Of a DNA stretch of 6,047 nt, positions 1 through 5,940 are shown in pieces. Location: contig JAGOJE010000060.1 of NCBI GenBank assembly GCA_017995275.1, forward strand, positions 1 to 6,047, given 5' to 3'. The notes under the pieces are model-generated. The model was not told where the DNA came from. It did not search any database and saw only the letters and a program-made list of their open reading frames with translations. The first letter of the stretch is position 1. Each line of letters begins with the position of its first letter. Source of the DNA: Rickettsiaceae bacterium (GTDB taxonomy: Bacteria > Pseudomonadota > Alphaproteobacteria > Rickettsiales > Rickettsiaceae). Made by a program: the position numbers and the translations under genes.

Positions 1-147
1 GTGACTCTTCATAAGATCATTTACAGTCTCTATAGTACCTTCATAGATTTTTCCATCACCTTTAAAGAAAACACCCCAAAGGTCAAACAGAACCAAATCA
101 TAATCATTTTTTACGGCAGACAATGGCACTATTTTACTAAAAGGCAT
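1..147 (-). CDS. HAD-superfamily IIA hydrolase, N-terminal part (runs off left edge)
   Basis: The first 49 codons of a minus-strand gene, starting at the ATG whose complement is 145-147; the rest lies outside the window. Residues 17-26 read DLVLFDLWGV, followed by a Gly-rich turn and YEGTIETV. This matches motif I of the HAD IIA subfamily common in alphaproteobacteria (TIGR01459-like, typically DxWGV followed by a 'hDG..yPGA' segment). Asp22 is the expected nucleophile. The usual second Asp of the HAD DxD motif is Trp24, which is normal for this subfamily. These are predicted soluble phosphatase-like proteins of unknown substrate. A purine-rich GGGAAAGGG lies just before the ATG and supports this start. 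The gene is divergent from clpA. The family call is firm for so short a piece because position and motif agree; the substrate is unknown. An open plus-strand frame over the same bases is a shadow. Confidence 0.8.
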   Translation of the reverse strand, partial: MPFSKIVPLSAVKNDYDLVLFDLWGVFFKGDGKIYEGTIETVNDLMKSH

Positions 148-208
148 AGCCCTTTCCCTATTAATATTAACCTTGTAAGAATATATTAAAGAGAAAACAA
201 AAACAAGA

Positions 209-214
209 ATTATA
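209..214 (-). promoter_or_regulatory. possible -10 box for the HAD gene
   Basis: On the minus strand these bases read TATAAT, a perfect -10 hexamer about 60 bases before the HAD start codon. A TTGACT lies at 228-233, but the 13-base spacer is too short for a standard sigma-70 promoter, so the -35 element is unclear. In such AT-rich DNA a lone TATAAT may be chance. Confidence 0.3.
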
Positions 215-264
215 ACCACAAGGCAACAGTCAAAAATAATTATGCGTTATATATATAAAAAATG

Positions 265-297
265 TTTCCACTATAAAGTAATAAATATTACTATAAT
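265..297 (+). promoter_or_regulatory. probable promoter of the clpA-ihfA-merR cluster
   Basis: A perfect TATAAT at 292-297 lies 27 bases before the clpA ATG. The best upstream -35 match is TTTCCA at 265-270, but its 21-base spacer is long, so the -35 is weak. Transcription would start near 303-305, giving an untranslated leader of only about 20 bases. The 177-base divergent spacer (148-324) otherwise holds only AT-rich sequence and the small inverted repeat listed separately. Confidence 0.4.
277..292. repeat. inverted repeat overlapping the clpA -10 region (possible operator)
   Basis: AGTAAT-AAAT-ATTACT is a perfect 6+4+6 inverted repeat whose right end touches the TATAAT at 292-297. Its position in the promoter spacer would suit a repressor or MerR-type activator site, but chance palindromes are frequent in DNA this AT-rich. 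Confidence 0.3.
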
Positions 298-324
298 ATT
301 ATCAACTCACTTTATGGTCCTTAA

Positions 325-2658
325 ATGTCCGATGGTACAGCAGAATACAGCATCCACAAAGCGCTATCAATAGCCAGGGAGCATAATCACGAATATGCTA
401 CTCTTGAACATTTGTTACTTGCTTTGCTTGAAGATGAAAAGGTCACATCCATATTGAAGGGCTTAAAAATAGATGTTGCGGCACTTCGTACAGATGTTTT
501 TAACTATATAGACACAGATTTAACATCCCTCATAGATGAAACAACAAAAGAAGCAAAGCCCACAGCGGGATTCCAAAGAGTAATTCATAGAGCTTCTGTA
601 CACTCAAATGCCAATGGGGAGAAAAACATTAGCAGTACTGATATATTACTTGAATTTTTCTTTGAACATGAATCTAAAGCTGTAGCTTATTTAAAAAATT
701 ATGGAGTAACCAGGATGGATCTAATATCTTACATGTCAAAAAAGCATCCCAAAACAACTGCATCTACAAATGCGGATGATTCAGCGTCCGACTACGATAA
801 TAGCATCTCTAGCATAGATATATCGTCACCTATCTTCACTGAAAGTTTGGATGTAAAAAACATAAATATCACAACTGGCCCCCAAACAAAAAAAGCAATA
901 GCAACATATTGTATAGACTTGAATAAGAAGGCAGAAGAAGGAAAAATAGACATATTAATAGGAAGGGATAAAGAAACCCAAAGAACTATAGAAATTCTAT
1001 GTAGACGCCAAAAAAACAACGCAATATTAGTTGGAGAGCCAGGCGTTGGTAAAACTGCAATCGCTGAAGGGCTGGCAGTTAGAATCGTTAGTAAGAAAGT
1101 TCCTAAGATCCTAGAAAATGCTATAATATACGCCCTTGATCTTGGCGCATTAGTCGCAGGCACTAAATATAGAGGAGACTTTGAAGAAAGAATAAAATCC
1201 CTAGTGGAAGAATTCAAAGATAACCAAAATGCCATACTCTTTATAGATGAAATACACACAATGATAGGAGCTGGGGTAACTAGTGGTGGCTCGATGGACG
1301 CAAGCAATCTTCTAAAACCCGCCCTTGCTAGAGGAGAAATAAGATGCATAGGTTCCACAACCTTCAAGGAGTTCCGCAATCATTTTGAAAAAGATATGGC
1401 ACTTGTTAGAAGATTCCAAAAAGTTGTAATAAATGAGCCTACTGTAGAAGAGACATTGAATATCTTGCGTGGATTAAAGGATTATTATGAAGAACACCAT
1501 GGCGTGAAATATCAAGATGAAGCGCTTATCGCAGCGGTACATTTATCTCAACGTTATATAACAGATAGGCATTTACCAGATAAAGCAATAGACATATTAG
1601 ATGAATCTGGCGCTAGAAAAAAAGTACTACGCTCAAAATCAAATACAGTTACTGAAAGAGATATAGAAGAAATAGTAGCAATGATGACTCATCTACCTTC
1701 TATAATAGTTTCTGTAGATGATACAAAAAAGCTCAAAACGCTTGAATCTCAGCTTAATTCAGTGATTTTTGGCCAAGGAAAGGCGATATCTGAATTATGC
1801 TCTAGCATTAAGATGGCTATGGCTGGCCTACGTGAATCCTCAAAACCAACCGGATGTTATTTATTCGCTGGCTCTACCGGAGTTGGAAAGACAGAACTTG
1901 CAAAGCAATTATCTAATTGTTGCAGTATGAATTTGGTGAGACTCGATATGTCAGAATACGCAGAAGCTCACGCTATATCCCGCTTAATTGGAACCCCACC
2001 AGGATATGTGGGCTTTGATCAAGGTGGCTTACTAACTGAAGCTGTAGATAAATCCCCATATTCAGTAGTATTGTTTGATGAAATAGAAAAAGCACACCAT
2101 GATATATATAGTCTTCTTTTGCAAATTATGGATCATGGAAAAATTACAGATAGCACTGGAAAATCTGTAAATTTCTGCCACACAATAATAATATTAACTA
2201 CGAACTGCTCATCATCTGACCACTCAATATCAGTGGGATTCAATACTGATTCTAATTACAAAGAATCTGCAGCGATGGAGTCTATTAATGCAATGTTTAC
2301 TCCGGAATTCCGTAGTCGACTAGACAACATCATTCTATTTAGAGCTATAGATGATAATATGATGAAAAAGATTATCAATAAAGATATAGAAGAGCTTTCC
2401 GAACAGCTTGCAGATAAAGGAGTTAGAATTCTTGTAGATAGCAGCGTAACTGAGCATCTACTCTGCACTAGTTCAGATAGGAAAAATGGAGCAAGAACCC
2501 TAAGTAGGGCAATAGATGTAGAAATGAAAGAAAAAATTGCAGAAGAAATTTTATTTGGCAAATTGAAAAAAGGTGGTACTGTATTTGTAAGATTCGAAAA
2601 TGATAAAATGATATTCGAATTTGAAAAAACAACTCCAGTAATTTTTGAAAAAGCATAA
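325..2658 (+). CDS. clpA: ATP-dependent Clp protease ATP-binding subunit ClpA
   Basis: Hexameric AAA+ unfoldase that feeds substrates to ClpP in the cytoplasm. At 777 residues it is close to the usual ClpA length (about 750-800) and lacks the long ClpB middle domain. Order: Clp N domain (about 5-140, with HEYATLEHLLLALL), a Ser/Asp-rich linker (about 143-195), D1 with Walker A GEPGVGKT 237-244, pore KYRG 281-284, Walker B ILFIDE 304-309 and arginine fingers R362/R363; then D2 with Walker A GSTGVGKT 516-523, pore GYVG 560-563, Walker B VVLFDE 581-586, FTPEFRSRLD 658-667 and sensor-2 GAR 722-724. The presumed ClpP-docking tripeptide is VGF at 637-639, where E. coli has IGL. All ATPase residues are intact. 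TAA at 322-324 is directly upstream in frame, so this ATG is the earliest possible start; no Shine-Dalgarno is visible. No clpS precedes it, unlike in many proteobacteria. Confidence 0.96.
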   Translation: MSDGTAEYSIHKALSIAREHNHEYATLEHLLLALLEDEKVTSILKGLKIDVAALRTDVFNYIDTDLTSLIDETTKEAKPTAGFQRVIHRASVHSNANGEKNISSTDILLEFFFEHESKAVAYLKNYGVTRMDLISYMSKKHPKTTASTNADDSASDYDNSISSIDISSPIFTESLDVKNINITTGPQTKKAIATYCIDLNKKAEEGKIDILIGRDKETQRTIEILCRRQKNNAILVGEPGVGKTAIAEGLAVRIVSKKVPKILENAIIYALDLGALVAGTKYRGDFEERIKSLVEEFKDNQNAILFIDEIHTMIGAGVTSGGSMDASNLLKPALARGEIRCIGSTTFKEFRNHFEKDMALVRRFQKVVINEPTVEETLNILRGLKDYYEEHHGVKYQDEALIAAVHLSQRYITDRHLPDKAIDILDESGARKKVLRSKSNTVTERDIEEIVAMMTHLPSIIVSVDDTKKLKTLESQLNSVIFGQGKAISELCSSIKMAMAGLRESSKPTGCYLFAGSTGVGKTELAKQLSNCCSMNLVRLDMSEYAEAHAISRLIGTPPGYVGFDQGGLLTEAVDKSPYSVVLFDEIEKAHHDIYSLLLQIMDHGKITDSTGKSVNFCHTIIILTTNCSSSDHSISVGFNTDSNYKESAAMESINAMFTPEFRSRLDNIILFRAIDDNMMKKIINKDIEELSEQLADKGVRILVDSSVTEHLLCTSSDRKNGARTLSRAIDVEMKEKIAEEILFGKLKKGGTVFVRFENDKMIFEFEKTTPVIFEKA

Positions 2659-2942
2659 TGATGAATAAAATAAATAAAGAAAAAATCGCCATCGCCTTGG
2701 AGAATGAAATAGGATTTCCACTGTCCGTATGCAAAGATATTGTTACAAAAACCTTCGACTCTGCTATGGATATATTGCTAAAAGAAAAAGCCTTAAAGAT
2801 AAAAAATTTCGGGAATTTTGCTTTAAAGAGTAAGTCTGCAAGGCCAGGCCGCAATCCAAAGACCATGGAACCTCTAGAAGTTAGTGCAAGAGAAATTATT
2901 GCATTCTCCCCATCACGTAATTTAAAAAAAGAGCTTAATTAA
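2658..2942 (+). CDS. ihfA: DNABII family protein, integration host factor alpha subunit-like
   Basis: Small basic DNA-bending protein, 94 residues, the normal size for IHF and HU subunits. The full DNABII fold is covered: N-terminal helices (about 3-44), the NFGNF turn (50-54), the beta-arm with RPGRNPKT (62-69) carrying the DNA-intercalating Pro63, and a C-terminal part with SAREIIAFSPSRNLK. The alpha-type arm context (ARPGRNPKT) and C-terminal helix favour IHF-alpha over HU or IHF-beta; the beta partner is not in this window. The protein should bend DNA for replication, recombination and transcription control. The start overlaps the clpA stop (TAATG at 2656-2660), implying translational coupling; a second ATG follows directly at 2661 and could be the true start. 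The merR-like gene begins two bases after its stop. The ihfA-merR pairing is common in alphaproteobacteria, which supports the assignment. HU remains a less likely alternative. Confidence 0.87.
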   Translation: MMNKINKEKIAIALENEIGFPLSVCKDIVTKTFDSAMDILLKEKALKIKNFGNFALKSKSARPGRNPKTMEPLEVSAREIIAFSPSRNLKKELN

Positions 2943-2944
2943 GG

Positions 2945-3187
2945 ATGAGTAGAAAATATTATTCCATAGGCGAAGTTTCTGAAATGATTGGGGCATCAAC
3001 ACACTTTTTGCGCTATATGGATAATATTTTGAAGCTTAAAATCACACGCATAAAAGGACGAAGATATTATAAACAAGATGAAATAGATCTTATAAAGACA
3101 CATATCAAACAAAAATCCAGTACCCCGATTGATCAGATAATTATCAAACTAACCTCTTTAAAACAAAGTCTCGCTGTTTTGTTGTAG
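2945..3187 (+). CDS. short MerR-type helix-turn-helix protein
   Basis: Predicted DNA-binding protein of 80 residues. Residues about 5-52 match the N-terminal MerR winged helix-turn-helix: YYSIGEVSEMIG (helix-turn-helix), a STHFLRYMD segment where relatives have the LRFWE motif, and GRRYYKQDEIDLI, the wing plus following helix. The alphaproteobacterial MerR gene that usually follows ihfA is longer; here the protein stops soon after the equivalent of the 'TIKGVQKLL' helix (here TPIDQIIIKL). It therefore has no long dimerisation helix and no effector or metal-binding domain, and there are no Cys residues. It starts two bases after ihfA, with AAGG immediately before ATG and a possible AAGAG further upstream, and is very probably cotranscribed. 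It may be a reduced but working DNA-binding protein or one whose C-terminus is eroding. Its target genes are unknown. Confidence 0.8.
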   Translation: MSRKYYSIGEVSEMIGASTHFLRYMDNILKLKITRIKGRRYYKQDEIDLIKTHIKQKSSTPIDQIIIKLTSLKQSLAVLL

Positions 3188-3199
3188 AAGAGAGGTTTT
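3151..3199 (+). terminator. possible hairpin terminator after the clpA-ihfA-merR cluster
   Basis: AACCTCT at 3151-3157 pairs with AGAGGTT at 3191-3197, and inside it AACAAA at 3162-3167 pairs with TTTGTT at 3178-3183. A short T run follows (3196-3199), with a longer one at 3206-3211. The structure spans the merR stop codon at 3185-3187. The stems are interrupted and AT-rich, so this is tentative. Confidence 0.35.
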
Positions 3200-3270
3200 C
3201 GGTATCTTTTTACGTAAACATCCATATATGTTGTATCCATTCAAGTGGCCGCCTAAAAATCCACCTATAC

Positions 3271-3414
3271 AATTCCGGCCCAAGGCAGGAATCCAGGATT
3301 AAAAAACCGGCCCGAAGGACTCATTTTACTGGATCCAGAATCACGTCTCGCAAGCTCGCCGGTCCGGGGATGAATGGTTCTCTTTGTCATTCCTGCTCGC
3401 GCTCGCTCACCCCG
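3271..3414. repeat. GC-rich palindromic repeat island (Rickettsia palindromic element-like)
   Basis: A convergent spacer segment with a base composition unlike its surroundings: 84 of 150 bases in 3271-3420 are G or C by hand count, against 11 of 60 in 5821-5880. It contains two direct copies of CCGGCCC followed by (G)AAGG (3275-3285 and 3307-3318), a perfect palindrome CTGGATCCAG (3329-3338), and terminal inverted arms GCAGGAAT (3285-3292) and ATTCCTGC (3389-3396). It ends in a GCTCGC tandem (3395-3406). Motifs such as GTCATTCCTGC and GGAATCCAG are typical of dispersed palindromic elements in Rickettsiales. One end lies inside tyrS and encodes its last residues. The remaining spacer, 3200-3270, holds only weak hairpins such as TTGTAT (3231-3236) with ATACAA (3267-3272). 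Family membership needs a genome-wide copy search; outer limits are approximate. Confidence 0.65.
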
Positions 3415-4646
3415 TAGGACTTCACCAGCATATGATTCTTTTTACCAGATGATATCTTTATATAACCTTCTTTGATATCCGTCAGAGTAACTATCCTATT
3501 TTCATCCAGAACTTTTTCGCCGTTTACATAGCCACCGCCACCTCTTACCAATTTTTTTGCCTCAGATTTTGAAGCAGAAAGCCCAGAGGCAAAAAGCAAA
3601 TCGGCAATAGCGATACCACCAGATAAATCATTTTCTGAAATTTCAAAGATAGGAAGCTCACCGCCAACTCCCCCCTCTTCAAAAACCTTTCTGGCTGTTT
3701 CCATCGCATTATCAGCGGCTTCTTTTCCATGACATAGCAAAGTGAGCCTATGAGCAAGGTCTTTCTTGGCGTTGTTTATATTGCTAGCAATCACACCCTC
3801 AAATGCGCTTAGCTCATCATCCGACCATTCACTATAAAGTTTGGCAAAACGTAGCACATCCGGATCCTCCGTATTGCGCCAAAATTGGAAATAGTCATAT
3901 GGGGAGAGCATTTCGTCATTCACCCAAACAGCCCCATTGACGGATTTTCCCATCTTAACACCCGAAGAAGTCGTAAGAAGTGGGGTCGTAATAGCAAAAA
4001 CCTCCTTCCCACTTGTTTTATGGGCAAGCTCAACACCCATAATTATATTTCCCCATTGATCACTACCACCAATTTGCAATATGCAATCATGATGCTTGTT
4101 TAGATGGCAAAAATCATAAGCCTGAAGTAACATATAATTGAACTCAAGGAAAGAAAGGCTGTGATTACGCTCTAGCCTCGCCTTCGCAGCTTCCATAGTA
4201 AGCATACGGTTAACTGAAATCATACGCCCAAAATCACGCAGGAATTCCATATAACCTATGCTATCTAACCATGTACTATTATCTAGCATTATTGCATCAC
4301 TTTTCCCTTCCCCAAATTTAATGAATTTTGATAAGGATTTTTTTATACCAGCTTTATTAGCTTCAAGTTCCTCCTCAGAAAGGATCTTTCTCATTTCGTC
4401 TTTACCGGTAGGATCTCCTAGTTTAGTAGTAGCTCCGCCAATTATAACTATAGGCTTATGACCATGCTGCTGAAGCAAACGCAAAATCATTATCTGCATC
4501 AAATTCCCAACATGCAAAGATTTCGCCGTGCAATCAAACCCTATATAAGCAGATATCTTCCTACCGTTAGAAATTTCCCTTAGCTTCTCTAAATCGCTGC
4601 ATTGATAGTGATAGCCGCGCTTGATAAAATCCTCAATAAAACCCAT
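3387..4646 (-). CDS. tyrS: tyrosyl-tRNA synthetase
   Basis: Class I aminoacyl-tRNA synthetase that charges tRNA-Tyr with tyrosine in the cytoplasm; essential. From the chosen start it has 419 residues, normal for the bacterial TyrRS family. Seen: the N-terminal GFIEDFIKRGY, the HIGH-type motif HVGN (45-48) after AYIGFDCTAKSL, the tyrosine-site segment QAYDF with LQIGGSDQWGN, the KMSKS-type motif KMGKS (231-235), and a C-terminal S4-type RNA-binding domain (about 350-408, LVRGGGGYVNGEKVL). An upstream ATG at 4703 would add 19 residues, but 4646 is preferred: AAGGGG sits just before it, homologues begin here, and the predicted promoter lies between the two starts. The family usually ends near the HMLV segment; here ten more residues follow (SYGVSEREQE), the last eight and the stop being encoded by the GC-rich repeat. 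The active-site motifs are intact, so the enzyme should work. Confidence 0.95.
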   Translation of the reverse strand: MGFIEDFIKRGYHYQCSDLEKLREISNGRKISAYIGFDCTAKSLHVGNLMQIMILRLLQQHGHKPIVIIGGATTKLGDPTGKDEMRKILSEEELEANKAGIKKSLSKFIKFGEGKSDAIMLDNSTWLDSIGYMEFLRDFGRMISVNRMLTMEAAKARLERNHSLSFLEFNYMLLQAYDFCHLNKHHDCILQIGGSDQWGNIIMGVELAHKTSGKEVFAITTPLLTTSSGVKMGKSVNGAVWVNDEMLSPYDYFQFWRNTEDPDVLRFAKLYSEWSDDELSAFEGVIASNINNAKKDLAHRLTLLCHGKEAADNAMETARKVFEEGGVGGELPIFEISENDLSGGIAIADLLFASGLSASKSEAKKLVRGGGGYVNGEKVLDENRIVTLTDIKEGYIKISSGKKNHMLVKSYGVSEREQE

Positions 4647-4649
4647 ATC

Positions 4650-4656
4650 ACCCCTT
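4650..4656 (-). promoter_or_regulatory. ribosome binding site deciding the tyrS start
   Basis: The minus strand reads AAGGGGTGAT directly before the ATG at 4646, giving an AAGGGG Shine-Dalgarno at a workable spacing. No comparable site precedes the in-frame ATG at 4703. Confidence 0.6.
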
Positions 4657-4683
4657 AATTTATTTAGTATAATAAGGCATAAA

Positions 4684-4711
4684 TTTATAACCTCATCCAA
4701 CAAAAAGTCAA
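4684..4711 (-). promoter_or_regulatory. tyrS promoter
   Basis: On the minus strand, TTGACT (complement of 4706-4711) is followed after 16 bases by TATAAA (complement of 4684-4689). This is a good sigma-70-type promoter placing the transcript start near 4677, about 30 bases before the tyrS ATG at 4646. It suggests tyrS can be transcribed separately from the gene behind it, and it argues against the upstream start at 4703. Confidence 0.55.
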
Positions 4712-4728
4712 GAAAGGGATTGAAATAG

Positions 4729-5817
4729 CTACTTAGAGCGATTTGTATGTTGTTTTGATTTTGGAACTCCGAATATAGCCCTTTTTAACCAAGACATAGT
4801 AGATGTAATAAAACTCTTATTCTCTCTAAGATCATGAAAAGAAGTCTTTATTTCCTTTATGTTATCTTGTTGGCATATTTGATTGGTTTTTGTGTATATA
4901 GAGTCGCCTAATTTTGTATCCCTTACATACATAGATATAAACTTACCAAAATCTATATACTCTTCATTTATATCATTTACACTATTATTTTTTACTAACA
5001 TTTCTGCTACTCTAATAGTAAGTATTATATCATTCCTAAAGCTTTTTGATTTAGCATCTAAAGAAGAAATCATACCAGCAGCCAATGCTGCAATTTTTTT
5101 CTTATCTGCAGGACTTATATCAGGATCGATTCCAATAGCATAAATGTCCTTATTATTATATAAGAATTCTTCCTTATTAAACTCTCCCTTTTTGATCCCA
5201 AGGCTTTTTCTGTTTTCTTCTAGAGAATTTGCAACATCCGCTAATATATGAGTCATTCCATAATTTGCACCGAATCTATTCATAAATCTTTCAGCTATAG
5301 CAGATTTTTCTATAGGAATCTTATTATCCTCAAACTCAAAAAGCACATTCCTTAATCTTCTAGAAAATTCATAAATCTCAGCTTGATTTTTAAAATATAG
5401 AGACTCTATTCTTCCATCATATTCATTCTTACATAAAAGTTTTTCTGCTCTTAACTGAGCATCTAGATAATCCTTGGTCTCTTGCGCCATAGAATCAAGA
5501 GCTATATCTGATAGCACCTCTTTTTTAAAGTATTTATGAATTTTTTTATATTCTCCTTCATTTATATTCATCGATTCAGGAATTGGCCCTTTAAGAGAAT
5601 TAGACAGAACCTCCTCTACTATAGAGTCAAAATTCTCTAGTCCTAATTCCTCAAGAAGCTTTTTATTTTCTTCATCTCCTTCAGCAAGAACAGGGTTTGG
5701 ATCTCCGACTACCTTTTTAAACCCAAACATATTATCCACCCCAAGCTCTTTGCCACCAGAAAAAAACTTTTTTATCTTTGCGTTTAGAGTTTCTTTGTTA
5801 GTTTCATTCTTACTCAT
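4729..5817 (-). CDS. unrecognised 362-residue soluble protein
   Basis: I do not recognise a family. The protein is highly charged, rich in Lys, Glu, Asn and Ile, and appears mostly helical. It has no signal peptide and no membrane-length hydrophobic stretch; the most apolar run, KKIAALAAGMISSL at about residue 235, is too short and polar-flanked. The N-terminus (about 1-60) is low in order-promoting residues, with a KKFFSGGKELG segment. The middle (about 85-200) carries alternating charged and hydrophobic positions suggesting helical bundles. The C-terminal end has the only Trp (in STMSWLKRAIFG) followed by a basic tail, KSKQHTNRSK. A GAG-containing purine site lies nine bases before the ATG, and codon use resembles its neighbours, so it looks like a real native gene. 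It may have its own transcript or follow the gene ending at 5941, 123 bases away. A secreted effector is one possibility, unproven. Confidence 0.8.
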   Translation of the reverse strand: MSKNETNKETLNAKIKKFFSGGKELGVDNMFGFKKVVGDPNPVLAEGDEENKKLLEELGLENFDSIVEEVLSNSLKGPIPESMNINEGEYKKIHKYFKKEVLSDIALDSMAQETKDYLDAQLRAEKLLCKNEYDGRIESLYFKNQAEIYEFSRRLRNVLFEFEDNKIPIEKSAIAERFMNRFGANYGMTHILADVANSLEENRKSLGIKKGEFNKEEFLYNNKDIYAIGIDPDISPADKKKIAALAAGMISSLDAKSKSFRNDIILTIRVAEMLVKNNSVNDINEEYIDFGKFISMYVRDTKLGDSIYTKTNQICQQDNIKEIKTSFHDLRENKSFITSTMSWLKRAIFGVPKSKQHTNRSK

Positions 5818-5918
5818 ATCTATGATCTCATTTTTAATTTAGTATATTCTTGATCTTAATATCAAAATTGTAATTGTCATAATTAAATAGAAAATATCGA
5901 GATATCTTATTTCTAACA

Positions 5919-5936
5919 TGTAACATAATAGTTACA
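5919..5936. repeat. perfect inverted repeat in the spacer upstream of the 362-residue protein gene
   Basis: TGTAAC, six bases, then GTTACA: a perfect 6+6+6 inverted repeat about 100 bases before the start at 5817 and just after the stop at 5943-5941. It could be an operator or a weak transcript-end hairpin for the gene at the right edge. No T run follows on the minus strand, so a factor-binding site is slightly more likely than a terminator. Confidence 0.35.
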
Positions 5937-5940
5937 AACG

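Noticed and set aside
1..189. Plus-strand open frame of 62 codons starting with GTG
   Set aside because: It is the antisense shadow of the HAD-type N-terminus, which has a recognisable motif and a ribosome site.
209..233. TTGACT...TATAAT as a full promoter for the HAD gene
   Set aside because: The spacer is 13 bases, too short for a standard sigma-70 promoter; only the -10 is kept as a weak call.
247..258. Palindromic TTATATATATAA run
   Set aside because: Simple alternating AT sequence, expected by chance in an AT-rich spacer.
792..1379. Long minus-strand open frame inside clpA
   Set aside because: It lies opposite the ClpA D1 domain, whose motifs are intact; the antisense translation shows no family features.
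2256..2866. Two minus-strand open frames opposite the clpA end and ihfA
   Set aside because: Both are antisense to confident genes and give low-complexity Phe/Leu/Ser-rich translations.
3296..3382. Open minus-strand frame through the GC-rich repeat
   Set aside because: No plausible start or ribosome site; open frames are a general property of such palindromic elements.
3200..3420. CRISPR array, tRNA or insertion sequence in the repeat region
   Set aside because: No regularly spaced repeats, no cloverleaf with T-loop consensus and no transposase coding sequence.
4883..5143. Plus-strand open frame with hydrophobic translation
   Set aside because: It is antisense to the 362-residue gene; hydrophobicity arises from the complement of Lys/Asn/Glu-rich codons.
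5841..5865. TTGATA...TATACT as a promoter for the 362-residue gene
   Set aside because: The spacer is only 13 bases and the region is too AT-rich for the match to mean much.
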